From positions 1 to 60,930 of the forward strand of contig JBBINH010000017.1 of NCBI GenBank assembly GCA_037443945.1: 60,930 nt of DNA. The letters are read 5' to 3'. The notes beneath the pieces are model-generated. The model was given only the letters and a program-made list of their open reading frames with translations. It was not told the origin of the DNA and made no database searches. Below, in pieces: positions 1 through 8,780 of this stretch (position 1 is the first letter of the stretch; each line of letters opens with the position of its first letter). The position numbers and the translations under genes are program-made. This DNA is from SSF26 sp037443945 (GTDB taxonomy: Bacteria; Chloroflexota; Anaerolineae; J102).

Positions 1-2293
1 CTTCAACTTCCAAGCGTAAAGTGGAAGGCAAATGCATCTGGCCGGCCGCACTCCAGATCAGAGCTTGGACATCGCAGGGTTGAAGGGAAAGCTTGAGGAA
101 GCCGGCTTCCAGGCGCGAAAGGTCCAGTAGGTTATTCACCAGGTCAGAGAGCCGATCGGCCTCCTGGGAAATGATGGTCAAAAATTCACGTTGGGCGCTT
201 TCATCCCAGCGCACGTCCTCGGCCAGGAGGGTAGAGGCATAGCCTTTGATCGCCGCCAGCGGCGTGCGCAGCTCGTGCGAGACGGTGGAGATCAAGCTGG
301 ATTTCATCCGATCCAGCTCTCGTTCCGAGGTGACATCGCGCACCAACACACCGCGCCCGATGGAGGTGGCCTGATCATCGGTGACCTCGAAGGTTTCTAG
401 CCAGAGGGACAGTTTCTCTCTTTCGGTGTGATAGGTGATCTCGCCATTCTTGCGCTCACCGCTCACCAGAGCCTGGATCGCTTCTCGGCTGTTTGGCGGA
501 TCGGGGCTGAAGGAGGCCAACGATTCCAGAATTTCACACAGCGCACGGTGCTGCAGGTTGGGCTGTGGTTGTTGTAGCCATTCTGCCATGCGCCGGTTGG
601 TATAAATGATGCGATCTTGGAGATCGCTCAGCAAAATGCCGATATCCAGGGATTCCATTAGCGCTTGCAGACGGTGGGTTTGCTCGGCAAGCTGCATATC
701 GCTGCGCTCGTAGAGCAAAGCGTTTTCGATCGCCATGGCGGCATGATTGGCAAACGTGGTGAGCAAGCGGATTTCGTTGTAGGTGAAGCTATGCGGTTCA
801 GAATGGTAAACGACCAGCACGGTGGGCGGGGCATGTTTGGTCTTCAGGGGCACGGCCAGCAGGGCGCGATGACCCTCGGCGCGGGCGGCAGCCCGGCGGC
901 GCACGTAGCTCGGGTCGGTCTCGGTATCACTGACGAAGATCGGTTCTCCGCTGTGCAGCGCCCGCATGGCCACCGAATCGGGCTCGCTGGGTTGAATGGT
1001 CAATTGCTCGACGTAGTGTGCCGAAAGTCCACGGCTGGCACGCACCCGGAACACGCCGCGTCGTTCATCGAGGGCGATAATGGCACAGCGCTGCACGTTC
1101 AGCAGGCGTCCCATCTGTTCCAGGATGTGATCGAGGACGGCGTCGATCTCCAGGGTGGAGACGACGGCGGCGCTGGTTTCGAGCAAAGTGTTCTGTTCGC
1201 GGAAGCGTTCGGCGATGGAATCGCGCATACGCAGGATGCTGCGGATCAGGTGGCCGATCTGATCGCCGCGCCGTGCCAGGCGCTCGATCACCGCTAATTC
1301 TTCCTCGGTGGGGGGACGGTTATCTCCGATCGCCTGGCTGAACGGCACCAGGGTCTCGATCGGCCAGATGACACGCGCTGCCAGTGCCCACCAAAAAAAG
1401 AAGCCGATCCCCACAAAGGTGAAGAAGGTCAGGAAGGTCAGCCGTTCCAGGGCGAATTGCGTGGAGAAGACAACGCGCGTCGGTTGACTGAGGATCACCG
1501 TCCAGTTTAGGGAGGGAAGATCGACGCGCGTATACAATCGCCCCTCGCCGCTGGGGGCGCGTGCCACCAGGGTGGAGGTTTGCAGATCCTCCTTCAGGAT
1601 TGCCGAGGGGAGAAGGGCATTGGCCGGCTTGAGCAGCCATTGCGTATCGTTGTGGGCGATGATCTGTTGGCCGTTATCCAGGATCACCAGCTCCAGGTCG
1701 CTTTCCACGGCGTGGGTTTCTTGGATCGAGATCAGCACCTGGCTCAGGCTTTCCAGGCGAATATTGGCCCCGATCAGACCCAGGAATTCGCTGCTTTCGG
1801 ACCAGAGCGGCATGACCGCCGTTGCCACGGGTTGCTGGGTGGTAGGAGAGATGCGCCCCTGAGAGAGGAGAGGGGATCGGGTCGTGAGGGCGCGATGAAA
1901 ATAGTCGCGGAAGGAAAAATCGACCCCAACGGTGGAGCCGGGACCTTCCGGGTAGTGATAGAGCATGATGCCGCGGGCATCCAGCCGATAGACCAGATTG
2001 ACCTGGGGATGCGTGAGCAACATCAGGCGGAAGATCGGGCGCATGCCTTCCCGATCGGCCTGACGCACGGCTTCGTAACCGGCCAGCTCTTCTACGGCGA
2101 GGAGCATATCTTGCAGGCTTCCTGCCGTTCCTTGGGCTACCGCCTGAGTCAGCGAAAGGTTGGCGGCTTCGGCATTCTGGCGAATGCGCGTGCGCGCGAT
2201 CTGGTTGAGCAGGAATAGGGAAGTGAGCAGCGGGATGGTCAGGAGCAGGTAGAGGGCAAGGATCTGAAGGCGTAGGTCAACTCGTTTACGCAT
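1..2293 (-). CDS. Membrane sensor histidine kinase (3' end beyond window)
   Basis: The reading frame is open from an ATG at 2293 to the window edge (about 764 codons). Translated by eye it shows a first membrane helix at residues ~7-30, an extracytoplasmic sensor region resembling dCache (~31-285), a second helix rich in Phe and Trp (~286-306), a HAMP-like linker, a GAF domain (~365-515), a PAS domain (~540-650) and a HisKA box with the phospho-acceptor His at ~671 in S-H-E-L-R-T-P-L. The HATPase domain is cut off by the window. It should autophosphorylate in response to an extracellular or membrane signal; the ligand and partner regulator cannot be seen. Family assignment is secure; the sensor domain name is inferred. 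Confidence 0.9.
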   Translation of the reverse strand, partial: MRKRVDLRLQILALYLLLTIPLLTSLFLLNQIARTRIRQNAEAANLSLTQAVAQGTAGSLQDMLLAVEELAGYEAVRQADREGMRPIFRLMLLTHPQVNLVYRLDARGIMLYHYPEGPGSTVGVDFSFRDYFHRALTTRSPLLSQGRISPTTQQPVATAVMPLWSESSEFLGLIGANIRLESLSQVLISIQETHAVESDLELVILDNGQQIIAHNDTQWLLKPANALLPSAILKEDLQTSTLVARAPSGEGRLYTRVDLPSLNWTVILSQPTRVVFSTQFALERLTFLTFFTFVGIGFFFWWALAARVIWPIETLVPFSQAIGDNRPPTEEELAVIERLARRGDQIGHLIRSILRMRDSIAERFREQNTLLETSAAVVSTLEIDAVLDHILEQMGRLLNVQRCAIIALDERRGVFRVRASRGLSAHYVEQLTIQPSEPDSVAMRALHSGEPIFVSDTETDPSYVRRRAAARAEGHRALLAVPLKTKHAPPTVLVVYHSEPHSFTYNEIRLLTTFANHAAMAIENALLYERSDMQLAEQTHRLQALMESLDIGILLSDLQDRIIYTNRRMAEWLQQPQPNLQHRALCEILESLASFSPDPPNSREAIQALVSGERKNGEITYHTEREKLSLWLETFEVTDDQATSIGRGVLVRDVTSERELDRMKSSLISTVSHELRTPLAAIKGYASTLLAEDVRWDESAQREFLTIISQEADRLSDLVNNLLDLSRLEAGFLKLSLQPCDVQALIWSAAGQMHLPSTLRLEVE

Positions 2294-2721
2294 GGTGGAC
2301 TTCCGGGTTCATATAGAGGCTACCCACGGCATTTTACCAGGGTTGACAAACTCGGTCGGATAAACGGTGAATGTGACCGTTCGTTGCATTGGCAAAATGA
2401 TACAACCTACTGGAGAAGTCTACCCTCTTGGCCGCTCTATTGAACAGCTTTGCCGGAAGGGTGGGTGCTATGCGTCTACGCCTTCGGTCCTGTTCAGACT
2501 TTACGCAGAGGGGTTGCCGTTTCGCTTCGCTTACCCTCGTTCCCCTTTTTCCGCTACCGTCCAACCTCATCTTTGCCCTTTCCTCTCCCGCCGTGCTCGC
2601 AGAGAAACGATAGGACACGGATGGATACGGATGCAACGGATGGACACGGATTCTCATGGCGTGTGTCTATGCCTGTCGTGCATACCCCGTCGCAGATTGA
2701 GACGATGACTTCTGGCCAAAC
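2294..2721. other. Intergenic stretch with short degenerate repeats, no gene seen
   Basis: I see no convincing coding sequence between the histidine kinase start and the phosphopantetheinyl transferase end. Positions 2612-2651 hold loosely repeated TGGA(C/T)ACGGAT units, probably repeat debris. The small open frames here on both strands have no recognisable motif. Confidence 0.5.
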
Positions 2722-3537
2722 TCAGGCGATATCGGTCCCGGTTTCGGCATAGGCCAGGGTTTGGACAAAACCCTCATCGATCCGCCAGCGGCCGTGCAAC
2801 CGCATTGTCGGTGAGAGGGACAATTCGTGGACGTCGAGGATTAGGCGCCACCAGCCCATGGCATCGGGCGCAAACGTCGGCAGACAGCTCAACCGTCGCG
2901 TGTCGACACGCAGACCCAAGCGCAGGGCTTTGAGCACGGCCTCTTTGGCGCTCCAGATGGCGGTTGTGATGGCCTGGCGTTGGCTTACGGCCGCCTGAGC
3001 CACGGCCGTCTGTTCGGCCGGCGTGAAGAACTGCTCGACAAAACCGGCCTGGCGAGGCTCAATCCGCTCGATATCGGCGCCGACCGCAACCCCGGGTTCA
3101 GCGACAAGGGCGCAGAAAGCGCGATCGCCGGAATGGCTGAGGGAGAGAGAAAGGGGGAGGGGCATGAGGGCAGCGGCAGAGCCGGACGAGGATGACGCCA
3201 GGGCCACATAAGGGGCGCCGTTGGCAGCGGTGCCGATGACAATGGCGGCCAGGTCCGGAAGCGTCTGCTCACCGCGATGCGCCAGATGCATGCGCACCAG
3301 ATGCTTGGCCGTCCACCGGCCCAGCAGCCACTCGCGACGTCGCTTGACCAGACGCAGCCCGGCGAGATGCGCCTCTTCGAGCGGATGCAGCAATCCGGCC
3401 GGTGCCTGACCCGTGGCCAGGGCGGGATGGGCGGCGAAGGTTTGCAACAGGTAGAGCGCCACAGACGCAAAAAACCTGGCCGAACCGCCGTCACGGCGGC
3501 GGCGACGGTTCGGTACGATGATTAGGAGCCTGCTCAA
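2722..3537 (-). CDS. Sfp-type 4'-phosphopantetheinyl transferase
   Basis: The enzyme transfers 4'-phosphopantetheine from CoA to carrier proteins of polyketide, peptide or fatty acid synthases. All three Sfp-family signatures are present: V-G-A-D-I-E at residues 152-157 (Mg-binding Asp155 and Glu157), F-T-P-A-E at 171-175, and W-S-A-K-E-A-V-L-K at 195-203. At 271 residues the length is normal for a two-lobed Sfp enzyme. The frame begins with a TTG whose bases overlap the TGA of the preceding dehydratase-like fragment, so coupled translation is plausible. The Arg-rich N-terminus (11-15) is unusual and the true start may lie further in. A second, AcpS-type transferase lies at 32417-32773, so this one probably serves a secondary or specialised synthase. 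No carrier-protein gene is in the window. Confidence 0.88.
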   Translation of the reverse strand: MSRLLIIVPNRRRRRDGGSARFFASVALYLLQTFAAHPALATGQAPAGLLHPLEEAHLAGLRLVKRRREWLLGRWTAKHLVRMHLAHRGEQTLPDLAAIVIGTAANGAPYVALASSSSGSAAALMPLPLSLSLSHSGDRAFCALVAEPGVAVGADIERIEPRQAGFVEQFFTPAEQTAVAQAAVSQRQAITTAIWSAKEAVLKALRLGLRVDTRRLSCLPTFAPDAMGWWRLILDVHELSLSPTMRLHGRWRIDEGFVQTLAYAETGTDIA

Positions 3538-3881
3538 ACCGGCCGTGCCACCGTGCGATAGCCCTTCAGCTCGATGAAGACACGGCCGGCTGCATCGACC
3601 ACGCGCCCGTCAAAAGTCTCACCGTTATCGGCCGTGGTGACGATGCCGTAGAGCGGACCGGTGGGCGAAGGTTTTGAACGTTCAACGTTGACCGGCACAT
3701 TCGGCCGTAAAGGCACATCGGCGTACAGCACGCCGAACGGCTCTTCATCCGGCCGCCAGAAGCATTGCCGATAAAATGGCTCTGCCCAGGAGTTGCATAG
3801 TCGATGGCGCAACATTTCGGGCAGTTCATCCACATGGTCGGGGAGCAGAATGGGCAGGTGACGGGTGTTTTTCTTGAACAT
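3534..3881 (-). CDS. Short protein resembling the C-terminus of a polyketide synthase dehydratase domain
   Basis: This 115-residue frame ends with a pattern (F-D-G-R-V-V-D-A-A-G-R-V, then E-L-K-G-Y-R-T) that recalls the C-terminal edge of PS-DH dehydratase domains in type I polyketide synthases. The whole catalytic body is missing. Its stop overlaps the start of the Sfp-type transferase. The first ~70 codons plus upstream DNA occur again, degraded, at 7793-8003, so this is either a remnant or a small duplicated gene. The dehydratase likeness is from memory of the family pattern and is tentative. Alternative: an unrelated conserved small protein. Confidence 0.4.
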   Translation of the reverse strand: MFKKNTRHLPILLPDHVDELPEMLRHRLCNSWAEPFYRQCFWRPDEEPFGVLYADVPLRPNVPVNVERSKPSPTGPLYGIVTTADNGETFDGRVVDAAGRVFIELKGYRTVARPV

Positions 3882-3945
3882 GGTGCTCTCTTCGAATTAG
3901 GTTGGTGGGATTATATCCGGCGTTGGTCGTTCTTGAGGAGCGTAC

Positions 3946-4039
3946 GAGACGGTTCCGGAGTGTGTTGGCGCAAGAGGGGCAGGCAGGCATAACGTTCAAA
4001 CGTTCAAACGTTCTCACCACCAAAAGATAGAACCGAGTC
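3946..4039 (+). repeat. Dispersed inverted-terminal repeat, copy A
   Basis: The left end is degenerate (GAGACGGTTCC) and the right end is GAACCGAGTC. The middle carries about three 8-bp units of the type AACGTTCA. The flanks GAGCGTAC and GAGGGTAC may be a decayed target duplication. The related duplicated region near 8050-8090 lacks the element and so serves as an approximate empty site. Confidence 0.75.
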
Positions 4040-4136
4040 GAGGGTACAGAGAGAGGCTGTAACCGTTTTTGCAGTGGACTCGGAGATGGGTAATCACCCT
4101 TCGATAGCATCAGAGGCTGCCCGCAGCGGGCGGCGG

Positions 4137-4166
4137 TTGCCGGAAACAATGGCTTTTGTGTACCAT
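4137..4166 (+). promoter_or_regulatory. Putative promoter of mltG
   Basis: TTGCCG (4137-4142) and TACCAT (4161-4166) are separated by 18 bp. The -10 ends only 8 bases before the mltG ATG and no Shine-Dalgarno is visible, so a leaderless or nearly leaderless transcript is possible. This is pattern-based only. Confidence 0.35.
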
Positions 4167-4174
4167 ATATCCTC

Positions 4175-5257
4175 ATGTTCGGCGGCTTTTTTCGTGCCTG
4201 TCTGCTGTTGGGGCTATTGCTCGTCTTGGGCACCTGCAACGGCGAATGGCCTCAGGCCCTTTATCTCGAAGCCAACCGGGCCCACCTGGAGCAACCTGCC
4301 GGTCCCGACCGACCCATGACGTTTGTGGTCGAGCCGGGCACCCCTGCCCGCGTCATCGCCCGCAACCTGGAAGCTGCCGGTCTGATCACCGATGCCCGTC
4401 TATTCGAGGCTTACGTGCGCGTCAGCGGCCTGGCCGAGAAACTCGAGGCCGGGACTTTCATCCTCAGCCCGGCCATGACACCGCTTGAGATTGCAGCCGC
4501 CCTGCAAGAGGCGCGAGCGCCGGGTCTGCGCCTGACCATCCCTGAGGGATGGCGGTTGGAAGAAGTGGCCGCCTTTCTCGATGCCCAAACGCCTCTTTCC
4601 GGCCAGGAGTACTTGATCCTGACCGCCGATGCCGGCCTTCATGCCGCCCGCTATGCCTTTTTGGCGACAGCGCCGGCCGGCGCCACGTTGGAAGGCTATC
4701 TGTTCCCCGACACCTACGAGCTGCCGGCCGATAACCCGATGGCCGCCGTGTTGGTGCAAAATCAACTCGACCGTTTTGCCGAACGGGTTGCCCCGCTCTA
4801 TCAGACGGCCGCCACGGCGGCGACCACCACGCTCACCCTGCACCAGGTGCTGACCCTGGCCAGCATCGTCGAACGCGAAGCCATCGTCCCCGAGGAACGG
4901 TCCATCATTGCCGGGGTTTTCCTGAATCGTCTGGCCCGTGGCATGAAACTGGAAGCCGATCCCACCGTGCAATACGCCTTGGGCTATCAACCCGACAGCG
5001 GCCGCTGGTGGAAGACGCCGCTCTCGGCCGAGGATACGGTGAGCGTCCTCAGCCCCTACAACACCTATCTCTACCCCGGTCTGCCACCCGGTCCCATTGC
5101 CGGTCCCGGTTTAGGCAGCATCGAGGCCGTTCTGGCGCCGGCTGCGCACGACTTCCTCTACTTCGTGGCCCTACCCGACGGTAGTGGTCGCCATGCCTTT
5201 AGTCGTACCTTTGAAGAACATCTGCAAAACGTGCGACGGTACTACGGCGGCCCCTGA
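4175..5257 (+). CDS. mltG: Endolytic murein transglycosylase MltG (YceG-like)
   Basis: MltG cleaves nascent glycan strands at the inner membrane and is thought to set peptidoglycan chain length. The protein has 360 residues: a short N-terminal membrane helix (~5-20), a LysM-like region (~47-115), and the YceG catalytic domain. Landmarks are G-Y-L-F-P-D-T-Y-E (174-182), A-S-I-V-E-R-E (229-235) holding the catalytic glutamate, G-V-F-L-N-R-L (247-253), and P-G-L-P-P-G-P-I near residue 305. Length and domain order are typical. The ATG lies just after a promoter-like sequence. It stands alone on the plus strand, convergent with the sulfurtransferase gene that ends 5 bases further on. Confidence 0.95.
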   Translation: MFGGFFRACLLLGLLLVLGTCNGEWPQALYLEANRAHLEQPAGPDRPMTFVVEPGTPARVIARNLEAAGLITDARLFEAYVRVSGLAEKLEAGTFILSPAMTPLEIAAALQEARAPGLRLTIPEGWRLEEVAAFLDAQTPLSGQEYLILTADAGLHAARYAFLATAPAGATLEGYLFPDTYELPADNPMAAVLVQNQLDRFAERVAPLYQTAATAATTTLTLHQVLTLASIVEREAIVPEERSIIAGVFLNRLARGMKLEADPTVQYALGYQPDSGRWWKTPLSAEDTVSVLSPYNTYLYPGLPPGPIAGPGLGSIEAVLAPAAHDFLYFVALPDGSGRHAFSRTFEEHLQNVRRYYGGP

Positions 5258-5262
5258 GCGGT

Positions 5263-6111
5263 TCACCCGCCGGTGGCGATAGGCCGCGTCGGATCGGTGA
5301 TCCACTCGCTCCACGAGCCGGGGTAGAGTCGCGCTTCGCCTAAGCCGGCATGGAGGATGGCCAGCACATCATGGGCTGCGGTCACGCCGGAGCCGCAATA
5401 GCAAATCGTGCGCGCGGCCGGTACGGCGCCCAACAGGCTCTGATAGCGTTGGCGCAGACCGGCCGCATCGTGAAAACGACCATCAGGAGCCAGGTTACCG
5501 GCATAAGGCGCCGAGACGGCGCCGGGGATGTGGCCGGCCACGGGATCCAGGGTCTCGTTTTCCCCGCGGAAACGGTCGGCCCCGCGTGCATCGAGCACCC
5601 GCCAATCCGGGTCCAGGCGTCGGAGCATCACCTCGTCGGCCGTGGCCACCAATTCCGGCCGCAGACGGGCCGTAAACACGGTTGGAGGTCGCGTCTCGAA
5701 GCCGCTCCGCTGCGGTAGACCGGCGGCCATCCAGGCCGGCCAGCCGCCATCGAGCACGGCCACGGCCTCATGGCCCAGCCAGCGCAGCATCCACCACAGA
5801 CGGGCCGCATAGGCGCCGCCGGCATCGTCGTAGGCGACGACCTGGGTGGTATTGCCGATGCCCCAACGGCCCAGGCGGGCGGCGAATGCCTCCGGTGCGG
5901 GTAGAGGATGCCGGCCGGTGCGCCCCGGCACCACCGGCCCCGAGAGATCCTCATCGAGATGGGCATAGACGGCGCCCGGGATGTGGCCGAGCTGATAGGC
6001 GCGCCGGCCCTGTTGGGTATCCTGCAGGGAAAAGCGACAATCCACAAGCGCCCAGTTCGGATCGTTCAGATGGGCAAACAGCTCGTCGACGGCAATCAGA
6101 GTAGTATACAT
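5263..6111 (-). CDS. Two-domain sulfurtransferase (thiosulfate/3-mercaptopyruvate type)
   Basis: The enzyme moves a sulfane sulfur from thiosulfate or 3-mercaptopyruvate to cyanide or another thiol through a cysteine persulfide. The 282-residue protein has two rhodanese folds. The N-terminal one (~5-135) is inactive and carries V-D-C-R-F and G-H-I-P-G-A; the C-terminal one (~160-275) carries active Cys239 in C-G-S-G-V-T. The loop C-G-S-G-V-T-A is nearer the mercaptopyruvate-type C-G-(S/T)-G-V-T than thiosulfate-type C-R-x-G-x-(R/T), so mercaptopyruvate is the likelier donor. The start lies 3 bases after the end of thyX, so the two probably form an operon. The exact substrate is inferred. Confidence 0.93.
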   Translation of the reverse strand: MYTTLIAVDELFAHLNDPNWALVDCRFSLQDTQQGRRAYQLGHIPGAVYAHLDEDLSGPVVPGRTGRHPLPAPEAFAARLGRWGIGNTTQVVAYDDAGGAYAARLWWMLRWLGHEAVAVLDGGWPAWMAAGLPQRSGFETRPPTVFTARLRPELVATADEVMLRRLDPDWRVLDARGADRFRGENETLDPVAGHIPGAVSAPYAGNLAPDGRFHDAAGLRQRYQSLLGAVPAARTICYCGSGVTAAHDVLAILHAGLGEARLYPGSWSEWITDPTRPIATGG

Positions 6112-6113
6112 GC

Positions 6114-7124
6114 TCAGTCCGGGAAAGCGGTGACGATATCGGCGAAAACGTCCGGCGCCAGCGGTTCAACCAGCCGCAGCATGGCGCGGGCCACCCGACG
6201 GATCTCCCACTGGGCCGCCTTATCCAGACGCAGCCAGAAGAAATGACGCAGGGCGCCGTAAGCCATGGTCATGACCAGGCGGGTTTCGGCGGCATTGGGC
6301 AACAGAAACCGGGCATCCTCCTTGCGGATCCCCAGCTCGCGCAGCCGCGCATAGGCCGTCTGCAGGTGTGTCCAGGCTTCTTCCAGAACGGCATGGGCCT
6401 CCGGGTTGGCGGCAACGGCCGGGGGCACCACGGCCTGCCAACCGCCCTTTTCCAGGCTCACATAGCGCTGCGATTCCTGGCTGAAGGAGGCCAGGCGATG
6501 ACGGACGATTTGATGGCTGCAGGCGCGCGAGATGCCTTCGACGAGGAAGGTGGCGGCGCCGTGCTTTTCCGGTTCGGCTATGCCGTCCACCGGCACAAAG
6601 CCCAGGAGGGTGACGTTGTCGTGCCGATAGGTCGGTACGTCGACTGCGGTCAACGGTGCGGGCTCCGGAAGCGCCGCCATTTCGTCGACATAGACCGAAG
6701 GCGTGACGGTCGCTGCCTGTTGCAGTAACGCCTGGCCCAAGGCCGAAGGGGACTGCCGCCAGAAGTCGCGCACATTGCGGGCGTTCATGCTGACGAGCCA
6801 GGTGTCATGGCCGCAGTCGGTATAGGCCACGGTGGGCTGAGCGGCCAGCCGCAACAGCTCAGGGCCGAGGGGCACCCCCTCCAGGCGGAAGACGAAACGA
6901 ACATGCTCGACGATATCCTCATGACCCTCGCGCACGCGGGCGCGAATGAAATCGGGGTTTTTGCCCATGAGCGCGTCCGAACGATAACAGACGCGCCCGG
7001 CATATTCGATCAACCCTTCCGGAAGCGTTCCGGCCCCAAGGCGCACCGGATGCTCGTCTGGCAGATTGGGGTTGATGTGGGTATAGCTCAGCAGGGTGAC
7101 GCGCACGATGGTCTCTTTGAACAT
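6114..7124 (-). CDS. thyX: Flavin-dependent thymidylate synthase ThyX
   Basis: ThyX makes dTMP from dUMP using methylene-tetrahydrofolate and FAD/NADPH, replacing ThyA. The signature R-H-R-x(5)-S-x(3)-S-x-R-Y is exact, from Arg208 to Tyr221. A second block (residues ~285-315) with R-L-V-M-T-M-A-Y-G-A-L-R-H-F-F matches the C-terminal active-site helix. At 336 residues it is longer than the 220-250 of most ThyX; the extra length is mainly N-terminal and in a proline-rich insert around 140-165. No thyA is seen in the window. It precedes the sulfurtransferase by 2 bases; no functional link is known. Confidence 0.95.
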   Translation of the reverse strand: MFKETIVRVTLLSYTHINPNLPDEHPVRLGAGTLPEGLIEYAGRVCYRSDALMGKNPDFIRARVREGHEDIVEHVRFVFRLEGVPLGPELLRLAAQPTVAYTDCGHDTWLVSMNARNVRDFWRQSPSALGQALLQQAATVTPSVYVDEMAALPEPAPLTAVDVPTYRHDNVTLLGFVPVDGIAEPEKHGAATFLVEGISRACSHQIVRHRLASFSQESQRYVSLEKGGWQAVVPPAVAANPEAHAVLEEAWTHLQTAYARLRELGIRKEDARFLLPNAAETRLVMTMAYGALRHFFWLRLDKAAQWEIRRVARAMLRLVEPLAPDVFADIVTAFPD

Positions 7125-7329
7125 GGGAATGTTGACTCCACTGCAATAACCTGAACCTTACCAACAGAAAGCCCCAGGCGTCGGTGGTGCAGTCCCAAAG
7201 CCCGCAACGCCTGTACCGGAGCAGAGACAAACGAAAAAACGCTTCCTTTTCCGACCTGTCCTCGGCGATTTCCACTCGCTTTCGGCCACTTCGTTGCCTG
7301 TCCACCTCCCAAATGAGCCTGCAGGTACC

Positions 7330-7765
7330 AAGACCCCCATGTCACCGCCAACGGCTGCCTGGCCGGACAGCTCATCTGTCGGGGGAGACCGTCGCCATTT
7401 TCCTGGGTGATCTCGAAATGTCGCAGGGAGAGACGTTGCGGGTCGGGTCGGCGGCCACGGATGCCCGTTTGCGCCGGCGTCAGGCCGTGTTCCTGCAGCA
7501 CAATGTCCTCCTGGGCACTGCCGCAGGTTCCGTCCTCGCACGGCGTGTCCAACCCGGTGCACCGCTTGAGCGCCGGCACGGCTTCGGCCAACAAGTGAGC
7601 GTCATCGATGCGGTTGGGGGCCACCTGTACCTGGGTAATCAACTGAAACGGATTTTCTGGGGCGCAGGTCTCGGCGAGGTTGGCGACGTACTTGAGCCGA
7701 TCGCCATCTTGCCCCGCATGACCTGTCAGATACGGCGCAGACACATCGGCATTCCCGGTCGGTGG
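7330..7765 (-). pseudogene. Internal fragment of a DDE transposase
   Basis: A stretch in one minus frame contains E-T-C-A-P-E-N-P-F-Q-L-I-T-Q-V-Q-V, D-D-A-H-L-L-A-E-A-V-P, D-G-T-x-G-S-A-Q and A-I/G-I-R-G-R-x-P-D-P, the pattern of a DDE transposase (IS1182/ISL3-like grouping) that I associate with Chloroflexota genomes. Neither end of a transposase gene is present, and no flanking inverted repeats are recognisable. It adjoins the degraded dehydratase-like duplicate, so the two are joined by rearrangement. The DDE assignment is fairly sure; the IS family is not. Confidence 0.65.
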
Positions 7766-7771
7766 GCGCAG

Positions 7772-8003
7772 GTTTGAACGTTTGAATGTTTGAACGTTCA
7801 ACGTTGACCGGCACATGCGGCCGCGAGGGCACATCGGCGTACAGCACGCCGAACAGCTCTTGGTCCGGCCGACAGAAGCATCCCGGTAGCATGTCTCGGC
7901 CCAGGAGTTGTGCAGGCGGGTACGCAAGGTTTCGGGTAGTTCATCCCCATGCCCGGTGAGTGGGAGTGGCAAATAACGGGTGTTTTTCTTGAACACGGTC
8001 CTC
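7772..8003 (-). pseudogene. Degraded duplicate of the dehydratase-like gene at 3534-3881
   Basis: The start (M-F-K-K-N-T-R), the block N-S-W-A-E and the block F-G-V-L-Y-A-D-V-P match the 3534-3881 protein, but a frameshift near 7880 separates the first 40 codons from the rest. The copy then runs into tandem TTTGAACG-like octamers (7772-7805) and on into the transposase fragment, so its 3' end is lost. Similarity also continues upstream of the start to about 8098, covering what would be the promoter. It is non-functional as read. Confidence 0.7.
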
Positions 8004-8261
8004 TCTCCGAATGGGCTGGCGGCATTATACCCGGCTTTGGCCGTTTTGAGAAGGGATGCGGAGAGACACGATGACCGTTTTTGCAGTGGGGTCACCATTT
8101 TATCAACCTTCATGTAGACGAGTTTCCTCTCTCTTCGTTCTTTGTCAAAGATCGGGATTCCGAAAAGGTTGTAAGATTCAGAGGGGAGGCCGACTGTGGG
8201 CTGGAGAATTCCCTCCATCACTTTGCCGTTCCCTCAAATTTGCACAGGAGCTGTAAAGAAC

Positions 8262-8584
8262 ATGTCCGTTATCCCGGTTGCTCAAGCTTTTCCCTGCAGG
8301 AACTGGCTAGCTATCAAGAGAGGGCGATTGCCAGCCGTCAGATCACCCGTTCGACCGGAGGCAATGTGACGCTTTTCGCCTTCGACGCCGCCCAGGAACT
8401 CAGCGAACATACTTCTCCTTTCGACGCGCTGGTCCACGGGTTGGAGGGAGAGCTGGAAGTGCGCATTGCCGGCCAGCCCTATCAACTTCGGGATGGGATG
8501 ATCCTCGTCATGCCGGCCAATCAGCCGCATGCGGTGCGCGCGCTGAGCCGCGTGAAGATGTTGTTGACGAGGATCCGGGATTAA
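8262..8584 (+). CDS. Small cupin-domain protein, apparent 1-base frameshift near the start
   Basis: The frame after about 8290 encodes a single-domain cupin: E-H-T-S-P-F-D-A-L-V, G-E-L-E-V-R-I-A-G and M-P-A-N-Q-P-H-A-V are the two cupin motifs. The best start is the ATG at 8262, preceded by AGGAG at 8246-8250, giving M-S-V-I-P-V-A-Q-A-F. It is out of frame with the cupin body by one base at a T4 run near 8288-8291. Adding one T would give a continuous protein of about 107 residues. Either the assembly lost a base or the gene is freshly broken. Such cupins are usually small metal- or ligand-binding proteins of unknown role. A strong terminator follows at 8682. Confidence 0.75.
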
Positions 8585-8681
8585 CAGCCTTCCCGGCCTG
8601 GCTTCCTAAGCCCCAAGGAAGATTTCAGGAAGCAAGTGTTGGCACTGTTCGGTCGATTAGTTGCCCTTCGTCAAGACATGA

Positions 8682-8710
8682 ATCCCCCTGCCGGTGAAGA
8701 GCAGGGGGAT
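8682..8710 (+). terminator. Intrinsic terminator after the cupin gene
   Basis: A perfect 10-bp stem, ATCCCCCTGC with GCAGGGGGAT, has a 9-base loop and is followed by a T-rich stretch at 8714-8720. It lies between the convergent cupin and thioredoxin reductase genes and could serve both. Confidence 0.8.
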
Positions 8711-8780
8711 AGCTTGTTTTCTCCGAATCACTTTGCCTGATTTGATGTAACCTGTGGTAACCTGCTCGCGACTTTTTGCG

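Noticed and set aside
3975..4010. Short tandem AACGTTCA units as a CRISPR array
   Set aside because: Units are 8 bp without spacers and lie within a bounded dispersed element; no cas genes are present.
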